NCBI GenBank assembly: GCA_015179125.1
Contig: WHVA01000251.1
Location: 62,001-126,000, forward strand
From: Gautieria morchelliformis
Lineage: Eukaryota > Basidiomycota > Agaricomycetes > Gomphales > Gomphaceae
Direction: 5' to 3'
DNA length: 64,000 nucleotides
Positions 20,913 through 32,155 of the stretch are shown piece after piece. Under the pieces are notes generated by a model that did no database searches, had not been told where the DNA came from, and was given only the letters and a program-made list of their open reading frames with translations. Numbering within the stretch: the stretch's first letter is position 1; every line of letters begins with the position of its first letter. Made by a program: the position numbers and the translations under genes.

Positions 20913-22231
20913 CTAATAGCCTAATGCCACCGCACGGGCACCAGACTCGGCACCCCGACACCAGCCGCAGGACCCACACCAGGACCCACCACGGGACCTA
21001 CGCCGGGACCTACGCCAGGACCGACCCCAGGACCAACGGCGGGACCTACGCCGGGACATACGCCGGGACCTACGCCGGGACCCGTAACATCGCGCGGTGC
21101 AGCGATGGGGGCGAGCGTGTTCGAGCCGTGGGGAGGCGGCGACCCCGCGGCGGTGTAGGCGTGCGCGGGCGCAGGCTGCGGCGTGGGCGGGGGCGGGGGA
21201 GCATATGTGCGTGCGCTGGGGGTACGCGGTGGGCGCGGGCGCGGGGCCGTTCCCGTTGCCGTTCGCGGAGCCGGGGCCGGGGGGCGTGCGGGGCGGGTTC
21301 ACGAAGACGCGCTTCGTGTATTTGCCCGCGCGGCGGCGGGGGGGCTTGGGCGGGTCGGGGAGCGGGGCGGCTATGGGTAGGCCTGTGGGTATAGGTGCGG
21401 TGGTGGTGGCGGTGGCGGTGGGAGCGGGACTGGCGGGTGTCGAGGTGGAGGTAGAGGGCGTGTGTGGCGCCGCGGGTGCGGATGCTGTTGCTGTTGTGCT
21501 GGTGGGCGAAGGCGTGTGCGTTTGGGGGTGCGGGGAAGCGCCGTGTGCCAGCGGGGTCGAGGCGCGCACGTGCTCACGTGCGTTGCGCGCGCGGCCGCCA
21601 GGCGAGAGGCGCAGCGTCGCCAGCGACGCATCGACGTCGGCCGGGCTCTCGAGCCCCAGGCCCATGCCCAGCCCCAGCCCCGGCCCCCTGCGCCGCTTCG
21701 CGGGGGGCTCGTCCGCGGGCGGCGTCTTGAAGTGCTCCCGCCGTCGGGAGGCGTCCGCGTCGTCGCGCGTGCGCGCGCCTCTGAGCACGCGCCCCGCCGC
21801 GGCGCCGTCGCCGGCGCGGAAGAACGCGCGCTCCTGCACGCCGAACCACGCGGACGTCCCGCGCCACGGGCGGCCGCCGCGCTCGCCCGCGCGCTGCCTG
21901 CCCTTCTCGAGCTCGCCCCGGGCGCACGCCTCGCACGGGCAGTCCGTGGGGAAGCCGCCCGCGTCGCCGTGGGTGTGCGGGTCGTGCGGGAAGGAGCCGC
22001 CGCTGGGGGGACAGGTCGGGAAGAGCTTCATGAGCTCGTGGCCCGTGGGCGGGGGCGGGAAGGGCCCGCCGCGGGGAGGCAGGGCGGTGCGGGACGTGAG
22101 GGGTGGGAGGGTGGAGTCTAGGAGCGGCGTGTCAGCGCCACGCCACACGGGAGTGGAGCACGGGACGTACCATCCACAGGGCGGGGTGCCTCCAGGGTCT
22201 GTGTTTGCGTCTGTGTCTGGGTCTGGGTCAT
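20913..22231 (-). CDS. Pro-rich protein of a small local gene family
   Basis: Exon 1 22171-22231 (ATG at 22231; M-T-Q-T-Q-T-Q start), intron 22118-22170 (GTACGT..CTAG, 53 bp), exon 2 from 22117. The conserved head is D-S-T-L-P-P-L-T-S-R-T-A-L-P-P-R-G, a H-E-L-M-K-L-F-P segment and C-P-C-E-A-C, followed by W-R-G-T-S-A-W-F-G-V-Q-E-R and long Pro/Ala/Thr-rich disorder. In the frame closing at 20913 the last 90 residues are Arg/Ser/Trp-rich and look unnatural. A neighbouring frame from about 21200 gives a Pro-rich tail with G-P-G-V repeats ending in TAG at about 20920, so a one-base shift or unseen intron is likely. Function unknown; the conserved exon structure in the partial copy at 10196-10544 supports a real gene. 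Confidence 0.55.
20985..21085 (-). repeat. 12-bp minisatellite encoding G-P-G-V
   Basis: On the plus strand the words GGGACCTACGCC, GGGACATACGCC and close variants follow each other in a 12-bp rhythm. On the minus strand in one frame this reads G-P-G-V repeats, at the 3' end of the Pro-rich gene. Confidence 0.8.
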
Positions 22232-24132
22232 GCTGGGATGGGTGCTGTGTTCGTGCGAGACGTGGTGCGAAGGCAGCAAACGCGTGCGTGGAGGGAAGGA
22301 CGCTGTCTTATATGCAAAAGGGAAATATTTAGCCGGGAATAATTTGTGGGAATGGACGAACTGGGACGGCCGGATAAGGGAAGTGGGAAATAATGTGTGA
22401 AAATAAAGGGATATTGAGACGCCACAGGTGCCTGGCGCGCAGTACTGGATCTCGGCTGCCGGTGTCACATTCTGTCAGTGGCGGCGCCGGCTGGTGCAGG
22501 GCCGGCGCGACATGCGTTGCCATGGCCGGCTGGCGAGTCGCTGTCGCAGCGTAGCCCCGATGCACGTGTGCCGCACTGCGCACCGGCGTCTTGGCGTGCA
22601 CACGCTCCCACGGCATGACGTCACGTCGTGCATGCGCTGCGCCTGGCGATCCGTCACACCCGCCCTGCCGCCCATCCCTGCCCCTCCCTCCCCCGTCCGA
22701 GCACAATCACCCAAGCCCGAGCCTGCATACCCACGCGCTTACGTAATGTGCAGATATATACATGGCGTCGATCCAGGGACTGGGCCCCGCCCTGAGCCCC
22801 CATCTCGATCCGCGCGCCGCCCAGGACCCCCTCGATCCCGATCGATGGTGCCTCGTGCTGATCCCCCCGCCGATCCTGGACTCGCCGTGCCGGGGCAGGT
22901 GCGCATGCGGGGGTTGTGCGGGGGGCCCGCCGCACCGTCACCGCTTGTCCCTCTCACATATCAGCACGTCCACACGTGTTTTTATGGCATGCTTCCGACC
23001 GAGCCTGACGCCTGAGCGCCCGAGCAGCGACGCGAGCCGCCGGCCGCCGGAACAAGGGATGCGCGGGGCGCGTCCGTGCACCGCGTCCCTGCCCTACCCT
23101 GCCCCGACACCCACTCGTCTTCTCGCCGTGCGACGCCGCCATTGCCACGCAAACCCACAGGTCGTCGCACCTTCACGCGCGTGAGCAGCATCAGTGACGG
23201 CGCGGGCAAGGGGTGGCATGCAAGCAAACATGCAGCGCGTGCGCAGGACAGGCTCTATAACGCGAGGCGGTGAATCGAAGGCGCTATTACCAGCGACAAA
23301 AGCGATGAAACGTACACCCGCTTCCGGTGACATATCTCCTATCTCCCCCCCGATCGATCAAGGCTCGAGTCCATTCGCACAAGACCGGACATAAACGACC
23401 ATACATTAATTGAATGGACGCAGGGACGTCCCGATGCGCCTACACTACTACACTACACTACACTCGTCCACAACCAAATCTCAACGTACGCACTGGCAAG
23501 CGGCGATCGAGCCCGTGCACCGGATAACCGGACGAAGCTTTTAATTTTCGTATCTTCGAGCACTTAAGTACAAACTCAGAACTCCATCACGTGCATGTCG
23601 ATCGGCGAGGGTCAATACCGTGTCTCGACGGCCGCGGCAAACCCCTTCAAAGCTGCCTCGGAGGGGGCCCGTCGTCGGTGCAGTCCCCACGCCCACGCCC
23701 ATGCCCATGCGAGGTTCATGATCCAGACCGGGAGTCCCAGGGAGCAGCGAGTGAGAACGAAACGCCCGTGCTAGTTCTCGGTAGAACCCGTGTAGCGCCC
23801 GCCGTAGACGTCCGTCTGTGGTCGAGGAAAATGACGAGGAATAGGAATAAGAATGGAGGGGGTTCCTTGTTTCTGGGGAATGACGACGTGGAATTAGGTG
23901 GGGCGCAGAGGGTTCGTGACAGGGTGGATGTTGGATGTTTAAGCCGGGGAGGATGCGCAGGGACTTGGGGCGCCGCGGTACTCCCGCACCGCACCGCACC
24001 CCAACCTCTCCCTTTGGACGTCAACACCTCCTACTGGGCCCGGTTTCACAGTGAACGCGGCCGACACGAGGGCGCGGGCGAGGTGCGCGGGTGGCAATGG
24101 CAGGGGCTGTTTCTCTCCTGCGTGCGTTTCGG

Positions 24133-24159
24133 TTGTCCTCGTACCTTGTACGAGGACAA
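24133..24159. repeat. 12-bp perfect hairpin
   Basis: 24133-24144 (TTGTCCTCGTAC) and 24148-24159 are exact reverse complements around a 3-nt loop. CCTGCG.. and ..CGCAGG words a few bases outside can lengthen the stem. Confidence 0.8.
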
Positions 24160-26307
24160 TCCAGACGAACGCAGGCGAGACGGTCCACAATCCGGGCTCT
24201 CACGAGCACGAGCACGAGCACGGTCCTCCGAGTCTGTGAGACTAGGTACTGTCGTTCGTTTCCACGGTGCTTCAAGCCCAAGCTCGCAGGCCTCAGGCCT
24301 CAGGCTGCAGGGCGCGCTTTTGTGCGGCCGCCGCATGTCACATGTGCCGCAGGTGTCATGTTCCATGTTCTTGCGGGCAGACGTACGATAAGTGGTTCCA
24401 TTGCCCTTGGCACGTCGGTTCCTTTCTGCATTTTTCCGCGTACACACGCTTCTGGCATACTGTCAGACCTTCAGTTAGTGCGTTGTTGGCTATCTCTGGG
24501 GTGGCAAATGCGATAAGGGCGTGACCGCATATCTGATTCGTGGCGAGGTAAGTCAGTGGGGAAAGGAAGGGCGCGCAGTTGTGGTGTCTTGTGGCCCTAT
24601 TAGTTGTGCCTGCGGCTGGCTTTTTTTCGTCACGGCTTGCCTCGCAAGGCGCTGGCGTCCCTTCTGCCTCCACGTGAGGAATCCGACTTCTGTCTGTTTT
24701 GTCACACATACGTACTTGTTACCGCGTCTGAACCCAAACCAATACGAGGGTATATACGAAACACTTCACATGTCATGTCCACCGTCCCATACAAACATGC
24801 AACGTGTAAGTACAGCACCGAAGCCGAGGTACGACGACGGTGACTCACGCTCACAAGCCTCGCATCCATCCACCGCCTACTGCAGCCTTGACGCTTGCGG
24901 CTTGCGGCTTGTGGCTTGTATTGGCCAAATCCAGCGCGCGCAACATCAGTCAAACGCAAAGCCCTGGGAACGACAGATGACAGTGTGAATCCACGCGACC
25001 AAGGCCCTGGGACCGTTCCTGGGACGTTTACTGCGTGCGTGGAGCAGCGAGTGGGGTGGGTGAGTGAGATGTCCCGGCTCGCCCGTATGCTGGCCTGCCT
25101 GTTTCTGTGCCGTCTTCCTTTCTTTTTTTTTTTAATCACCTTACATGTAAGTACTTATTCGCTTCCCGCGTCGTATTGAAGTCGTGCTCCACTCTGGACG
25201 TGACGCCCCTTTTTCACCTCCAGCGTGCATGCCGCAGCCCGCCGCCGTGGTTCCTGGTCCGTTTCCCTCCCTCCCGTTCCCTCCCACTCCGAGTCGGACA
25301 TCGCTGGCATCCCTCCCTCTCCACGACTGGGACAGTGGGACACAGGCACAGCCATGCCTTCCGCATTCGTTGCTGTTGTTGACAAGCGGGGCTAATTAGT
25401 AATTTCCAGCCGGCCAGCGGGGGTGCAGACCCGCACTGACACGCTGTGGCCGCGGTCCGCGGTGACTACCTCTCATCATCCTGCCTGCCACCCCGAGGGC
25501 TTATGTGTGCCCGACCGCGCCCCGCTCGCCCGGGACCGGACAAAGGCGCTCGCTCTACCTCCTGACACCACGCGCCCCGCGTCGTACATCACTCCCCTCT
25601 CTGCCTGTCTGTCCCAAACTCAAAACCTTTTTTTTCCCCGCACCGCGGTGGGGTATACCGTTCTTCCCTCTAAATATTTCCTCCCACCCCCGAGTCGGGA
25701 CGTCCCTGGCACCCATCTTCACAACTGGAATCACATCCGTGACATGCAGTCCGGATTCGCTGGTGGTTCGCTTGGCACGCGATTATATATATACCATATA
25801 CCGGGGCTCGTTGGTTGCCGGCCATTAAAGGACGCGGCACCCCGCCCTCTCCGCGTCACTAGCCACTACCTCTCATCCCACCACTCCCGTTGGCTTATGT
25901 GCCCCCCGCCTGCGCGGGATACATACAGCGCCGGCTCTACCTTCTGACCCGCCACCGCGCCGCCGCCCACCCCCGGCCCGCACGCTCGCCTCGCCTATAG
26001 TCATAAAGTCAGTCAGTCGCCCCTCCGCTTCCGCACAGAAGTCGCCGGCTCGCTTGGCATGATAAGTCGAGTGTGTGTGCCTACTGTATAGCGCTGGCGC
26101 TATCGTCAATTAAACTCTGTATGTCTCGCTGTCACGGCCACGGCCCCACGGTTTTAGCACTGTTAAGAAGCGAGCGGCGTAAGGAATCGGAAGGCTTGAC
26201 GAGGCACTCAACTAACTCTAAATCTAGTCTGACATCTGGACAAGCTATTTATATATGTACAAATACGGGCGCGGGATATAGTGGAAGAAGGGAGGATACT
26301 TAGGGTT

Positions 26308-26360
26308 TTGGGGTCTGGAGGTCTGGAGGTCTATGTGGAGGTCTGGAGGTCTGGTGCCAG
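26308..26360 (+). repeat. GTCTGGAG minisatellite
   Basis: Eight-base word GTCTGGAG or close variants repeated about five times with small interruptions. Confidence 0.7.
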
Positions 26361-26474
26361 GGTTCTTAGGGACCGACTCGGAGGACGGGTGCGTCAGGTT
26401 TGGGGGAAGGACGAGGCATGGGACACATGCCAGTGGGCCCGTAACTTGCGTTGCGAGGTCTTATCCTGGAGGTT

Positions 26475-26832
26475 GCGATAAGTACCAAGTAGTCCGTGAA
26501 TTTAGTCCGAGTCGAAATTGCGTCTGGTGTATGGCGCTCTGCCGTCGCGGTGTTGGCGTTGGAAAATGCATGGGCGTCTAGTCCTGGAGCAAATGGACAG
26601 CCACGGTTGAAGCGATAAGTACTAAGTCGTAAGCGTCCGAGTCGAAATTGCATCTAGGACATGGCGCGCTCCCGTCGCGGTGTTGGCGTTGGAAAATGCA
26701 TGGGCGTCTAGTCCTGGAGCAAATGGACAACCACCGTTGAAGCGATAAGTAATAAGTCGTAAGAGTCCCAGTTGAAATTGCATCTAGGACATGGCGCTCT
26801 CCCGTCGCGGTGTTGGCGTTGGAAAATGCATG
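26475..26832 (+). repeat. Tandem repeat, unit about 130-137 bp, 2.7 copies
   Basis: Units begin GCGATAAGTA at 26475, 26612 and 26742. Each contains CCGTCGCGGTGTTGGCGTTG and GGAAAATGCATG. The third unit stops at about 26832. No coding signal. Confidence 0.85.
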
Positions 26833-27954
26833 AACGTACCGTTGAACATTGATTAATTGATTGATGATCATGATATGATGTACGCACACGTCTGCCTGCT
26901 TCGAGATATATGCATGCATCTGTTTCGTTTGTCCTGACGCGCGCGCATGTTCCCTGCCTCTGTCGATATCTACGCGGCTGGCAGCTTCACCGCATCTGCC
27001 CTCGCTCTGTCACCATCTGTCGTCTGCTATAAGCCTGTCACCGTACTGTTCCACCTGCCACAGGAGATCAGCCCGCCCATCCATCCACTGATCTTCAAGT
27101 GGACGCATCGGCCTCACCGGTCGCGCCTCAACAACAACAACACCATCACGCCCGGCGACACCCAGTCGACCAACATCGGACCTGGTCGCATCCTATATCC
27201 CGCAGCGAGCATGAGTATACATACCGCATTGCAAAATCAAAAGTGCACCTTTCGTGATCAGACTGATTGGAGATCGAAGCCAGACGCCCACGTGACCAAA
27301 ACCTCCCGTACGCGTCTGTCATACTGTACGCACTCTGTCGCCCTCTGGGCACTATCGCTATGGCTACGGCACAGCGTCCCGCACGCAGCCCGCGATCCGC
27401 ACGCGCACAGCAGCCGATGATGGCTGATGAGAGATTGCCCACCTTTTTTATGTAATTCCAGGCTGACACTGACGGTCACACGGTCACTTTACCCGATGTC
27501 ACATTCTGTCAAGGACGCGAACTTCGAACACATAAAGTGACACTGGCACCGCCGCACCGGGGTGCACCGTGGGTCCGTGCGAGCGAGCAGGACCCTCGCT
27601 GACCCGGTGGCGTAGATAGAGCTCTTTTGAGGTGCTGTGGCGCTGTGTGGCGCCAGAACGTGGTACGCGGTTTGGAAGGTGAGCTTGCGAGTCGGGCTGC
27701 GAGTCTGCGGGCACAAGGTGTCGCCTGTGAAGCGGGGCGTGGATCTGGGTGGGGTTCGTGAGTAAGAGGGCGGGGCATGACTCAGGTGCGTTGGCTCTGT
27801 GAGAAATCGGAGCATGAGGGTGGACCATTGCCATGGTGGAGAGATAGTCGCTCTAACGACGTGCGCAGAAGCAAGTCGGCGACACGCAGGATGTAACCCT
27901 GTTAATTGACATTGATGAGTACATGTGTCTCTCCTAGGTGTCCTGCCGTGCGTC

Positions 27955-28090
27955 GCTGTTAATGCTGTGCTGTTTCCGTTGCACCTGTCCTGTTAACCCT
28001 GTCGTGTCATGTTAACTCTATTCTGTCTGTTAACTCTGTTCTGTCGTGATAACTCTCCCGTGAACCCTGTCCTGGTCCTGTCTCTGTTAA
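27955..28090 (+). repeat. Degenerate CTGTTAAC.CTGT repeat
   Basis: Words CTGTTAACCCTGTC, TGTTAACTCTATTC, TGTTAACTCTGTTC and similar follow each other at 15-30 bp spacing. Confidence 0.6.
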
Positions 28091-31000
28091 GACTCTTCCT
28101 GTTTCTGTTCTGCTGTCGCCGACATGAGCTAGCATCAACTGCCATGCTGCCACCCCAACCTGCCGACCTCATCGGCTACACCCCCAGAACACTAAACACT
28201 ACATCGGCGCACCGCCGCATCACCCCGCCAACTCGGTGCCCATCCCATCTCACCATATAAGACCGACATCGGCTCCCACCATTTCCGTGATCTCTTGATA
28301 ACTTCTACTTATACAACGATCAAGAACTTTAAGATGCTTCGGCCGATGCTCGACGACGTCATATCTTCATTATCAACGCAGGTATATTTAGTACCGCCCA
28401 GGCCCCGTCCGAGCGCATCAGATAAGCGCTACTCTGCTTCCGAGCCTTTCGCCGTCGACATCACAGGTACCGCAATCTAGATCTCCCAGTATGGCACGCG
28501 TCCTGCTAATGGTCCATTCTCTCCCTTCGCTTCCGACATGCCGCATCACGGCTCCCACCCCTGGTGCGCCGATCTCCGTCGACGGTATATACGTGCCCAC
28601 ACACCCACGCACGGCGCACTGCCAGCATATAATATGACATGCATTCCTATCCTGGCTGTCATTTTCCGGGCACGCTCTGGCACGCGCAATCTCGACCCGG
28701 GAGCGCGGAGCGTGCTGACACGCCCTGATTGCAGCCTGGCATCTGACATCTTCTGACAATCACATCCGACGTATATGCGGCGCTGTGCGTACATGATGCT
28801 CTGACGTACGTGCGCGTTCACGCGTGCTGTGTCCGCCGTCTCCGAGCGTGCCACAAGTGCATGCCGGCCGGGGACAGCGCGTATGGCGCACCTGTGCCCA
28901 GCGGAACGGGCGCGGCTTAGGGGTATGATGTCCGATAACTTATTTGGGCGTTTCTCATGAGATGAGCGGAGAGTTGCAAGTCAGACGTTAACTAGTTAAC
29001 TCGGTATTCTACGGACCACATACAACAGCCAGGGGCAGCGCCGGTCTCCTCATGCACATGATATATGATAAAGGCCTTTGGCGATGGGAGATTTTTTGGG
29101 AGTTGGGATGTATGTCAGTAATGAATGCTACAGTAAAGCAAGTACAGTGAAACCCGTCGGGCGTCGGCGGAGGAGGCTATCTTTGGAGGTGGGTGTTTTT
29201 CGGGCTCTTCACTGGATGGATTTAGAACTCAAGGGTCCGCGGCAGCGGCATGGCGAGCGCAATAGCATCCGACCGTGTATGTGACCTTGAATGCACGGCA
29301 AGCACTACTTATTTCAATCAGCCGCGCGCGTCCGTCGCGTCACCGCCAGGGTCAGCGGCACCGGCGTCTGATGCCATCTGTTCGCGGAACCTTTACGGTA
29401 AGGTAACGACATCGTGGTAATTTGGGGGCTTCGGATTGTCAGGCTAACAATGCGGAAGGTATAATTCAGGGCATTGACATATCGGCGGGGGGCTATTTAT
29501 ATACCATGTCTATTTCAGACCCACAGATGCATCGGAGGGGGGATATAGTAATCTATTTCAGACACGTACAGGCACACATGCGGCACTACCAATCTGGCGC
29601 GTACGAAAGGGATGATGTCATTCTACGCTGTTGTCCCCCGGCTCTTTGCGGCGTTGTAGGCGAAAATGGCCTTGATGTGGGCTTTGCTGCGGGTGTGTTG
29701 GTAATTACTGAGGACATCGAACATCAAGTAGGGAAGGTTAGGCGATGAATATGAGTGAGCGACTAATATATATTAAGTATGCTTTATAAGGACGTCCCTT
29801 GGATCTTCAATTGGGAAGGTTGCATTGCGCAGCTATGAACCAATTAGTGCGCCTTTGCGAAGTGGCGGCGAGAGCAGCAGCCGACGTCTATGCGGCATTT
29901 GTGTGATTCACGATTCTGTGTTCTAAGCTCCCGTGCAGCGGCCGATGCTTGCGGGACAAAGACAGTTATGCCATAGGAGATGTGTTTGGACTGGCATTAC
30001 TAGTGTGATGACCGTGTTCAAAGTAGTATGCTTTGATGTTACCACTCTGCCGTACTGTTAGTCCCTTAAAATTCACACCCTCAAGCCACAAAAGCTTTGT
30101 GTATTTTTCGTGTCCAGGGGTGGCCAATAGCTTCATATAAATGTGTCTGTATAGACGGGCGTGCCGGATGGCAATGCATGCGAACGTACTACGTGGCCAC
30201 TGGCTGCGGTGCTCTGCGCCCATCTTTCCTGGGTAAATACTCAATGCTTACTTTCGAAATCTGTTGAGCCGGGGAGCTGTACGTGGTGCTTGCTACGATT
30301 CTGTAGTTGCGATTTGCGTCTGTAAGTACGTCCCTTGGAGTTGCTTTCCGAGTGACGGTGCGGGTGGGCGGGTTACATAAACGATATATGGTTGAATGTC
30401 GCGTGATAGTCCACACCAGGAACGGAATTCGAAATGTATAGAGAATTCACCATGATTGCCAATTGTCCACAGCATCATACTTACGCCAATATAGTTGGAC
30501 TTGTGACTTGTGACTGTACCCGACAATATAGACTCCAGCGGGGACCTCGCGCTAAGTAGTAGATACTGATAAGTTTAGAATAACGGGAGAACCCTTGCTG
30601 ATATTAAAGGCCTAGAAGCAATGCGAGCGGAAGAAGACTGCACACCAGGCCTGGGCTCAAGAAGCAATATCAACCATACTGTCAACTCTGTTTACTTCAG
30701 TACTTATCACGCCCTGGCCTGCTAAGCATTGCCCGCGAATGTAACGGGCAGGCCAGCGGTCCGGTCAGATTAGTGCGAGGATCCTTGCCGACACCATAAA
30801 CCCGGAAGTGGGTGCGGGGTAATTGAAATAAGTACAGGGAAGGACACAGGTATGTGTCCTGGCGTTGAATATTGAAGACTGATGGAACTGTTGTTTTTTG
30901 CTACCGATATTATTAGCTCGACTGAATTGAAAATATTAGGCACACCATTCAGTTGACCTAACTAATATCTATTGGTAGAGAGTCCCGCAAGCCTGGGGTT

Positions 31001-32119
31001 TGAAGTCTGCTAGTAACCCAAAAGCGACCGTTGACGGGCGCGTAGGGAGTTTTGCGGGGGCTATGGGATTGCGAGAAGTGACGGTGCGCTCGTGAGCCGT
31101 ATAGGTTTGGGTTCGACCAACTGTATGTGCCGCGAGAACAGAACAGGGCCGCAATACTGGGTTGGACGCCTATACAGATGTAAGTATAAAGTTTCTTGAA
31201 CGAAGAACGAAAACAACGACAAGAGACTTAGGAGTTACATCTGTCAGCACGTGCTTCCAAGGCTTGTAACTCCATGTATAGACTCACTGAGGCGCCAAGT
31301 GCCGGAAAGAAGGATACATAATCTTCTATCTCCTTTCCGTTGCATATTCGCTTGGCATATCGACGCTACGTCGATCTTCCAAGGGAAACCTGCATGCGAT
31401 AGGTGGTGGGGAAATTCCGTGATGGCAAAATTTGAGGCCACTGAGCAGAGTTGGAATATGAATGATCTCGCGACGACGTACTATCTGGCCAGACTGTATA
31501 ATATATATGGGGGGTTTGAAAGGCGTGTCTACGATGCCGCTAGGTTGCTGGCAATGGAAACCCATTTCGGCTTGGTCTACCCGGGTATATCGACTCCCGG
31601 GCCAGCTAAGTAAACCGTTTTGGCATATCCACGTATCAAAAAATTCTGGCCTTCTGGAATACATCGGAGCTCAAGCCAGAGATAACGTTCGCCACGTCAG
31701 GAGCTTCCTAGTTGATGAAAAGGTAAGTAATTCATTGCAGACGCTGCGACATGACGGGTCCACCCAATAGTAACGCCAGCATTACCAGCGATTCAAAGCA
31801 TCATATTTATATACCACCCACAACGGATGGATTCATCATCGCGTCGGGGGCGCTGGAGGGGACGCCGCATGGAGTTAATCATGTACTCCTGTGCACTTGA
31901 CAGCCCAGAGATACTCCCGAGGCGCTGGGACGAAACACAACTAGCAGCGCTGTCTTCGAAACGAGTGGACAGTTACTGTACCGTAAGATGTATCATGGCC
32001 TTTCACAGATCCATATTCGGTAAGGTGATGTTCCTGGAAAAGTGAGTGCCAAGCCATGGCATCCACGGTATATTTATCGTCGGATTTTATACGAAAAAAG
32101 CTTTGTTAGATGTAAATGC

Positions 32120-32155
32120 GTCTCAGTCGATATACAGTCGCATATCGACTAAGAC
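32120..32155. repeat. 14-bp hairpin with 8-nt loop
   Basis: 32120-32133 and 32142-32155 pair at 13 of 14 positions (core CAGTCGATAT/ATATCGACT). No gene nearby. Confidence 0.7.

Larger units (their letters stand above)
22232..26474. other. GC-rich stretch without a recognised gene
   Basis: Many open frames exist because the DNA is GC-rich, but none shows a motif or a plausible exon series. It contains the presumed upstream region of the Pro-rich gene, a TACAC microsatellite near 23440-23462, a perfect hairpin at 24133-24159, and two loosely related blocks (about 25440-25570 and 25840-25960) sharing ACTACCTCTCATC and GGCTTATGTG. Confidence 0.45.

Noticed and set aside
20810-21394. Plus-strand frame with G-T-Y-A-G-T-Y-A repeats
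   Set aside because: Antisense reading of the G-P-G-V minisatellite.
21097-22332. Long plus-strand frame of 411 codons opposite the Pro-rich gene
   Set aside because: GC-rich antisense shadow; the minus-strand gene has a conserved intron and a second copy.
26475-26832. CRISPR-like array
   Set aside because: Units are 130-137 bp without a repeat-spacer pattern, and the genome is eukaryotic.
31100-31130. GGGTTCGACC word as a tRNA T-arm
   Set aside because: No acceptor, D-arm or anticodon stem could be placed around it.
31251-31613. 120-codon plus-strand ORF as a gene
   Set aside because: No motif, no supporting exons and overlapping frames of similar length; left unproven.
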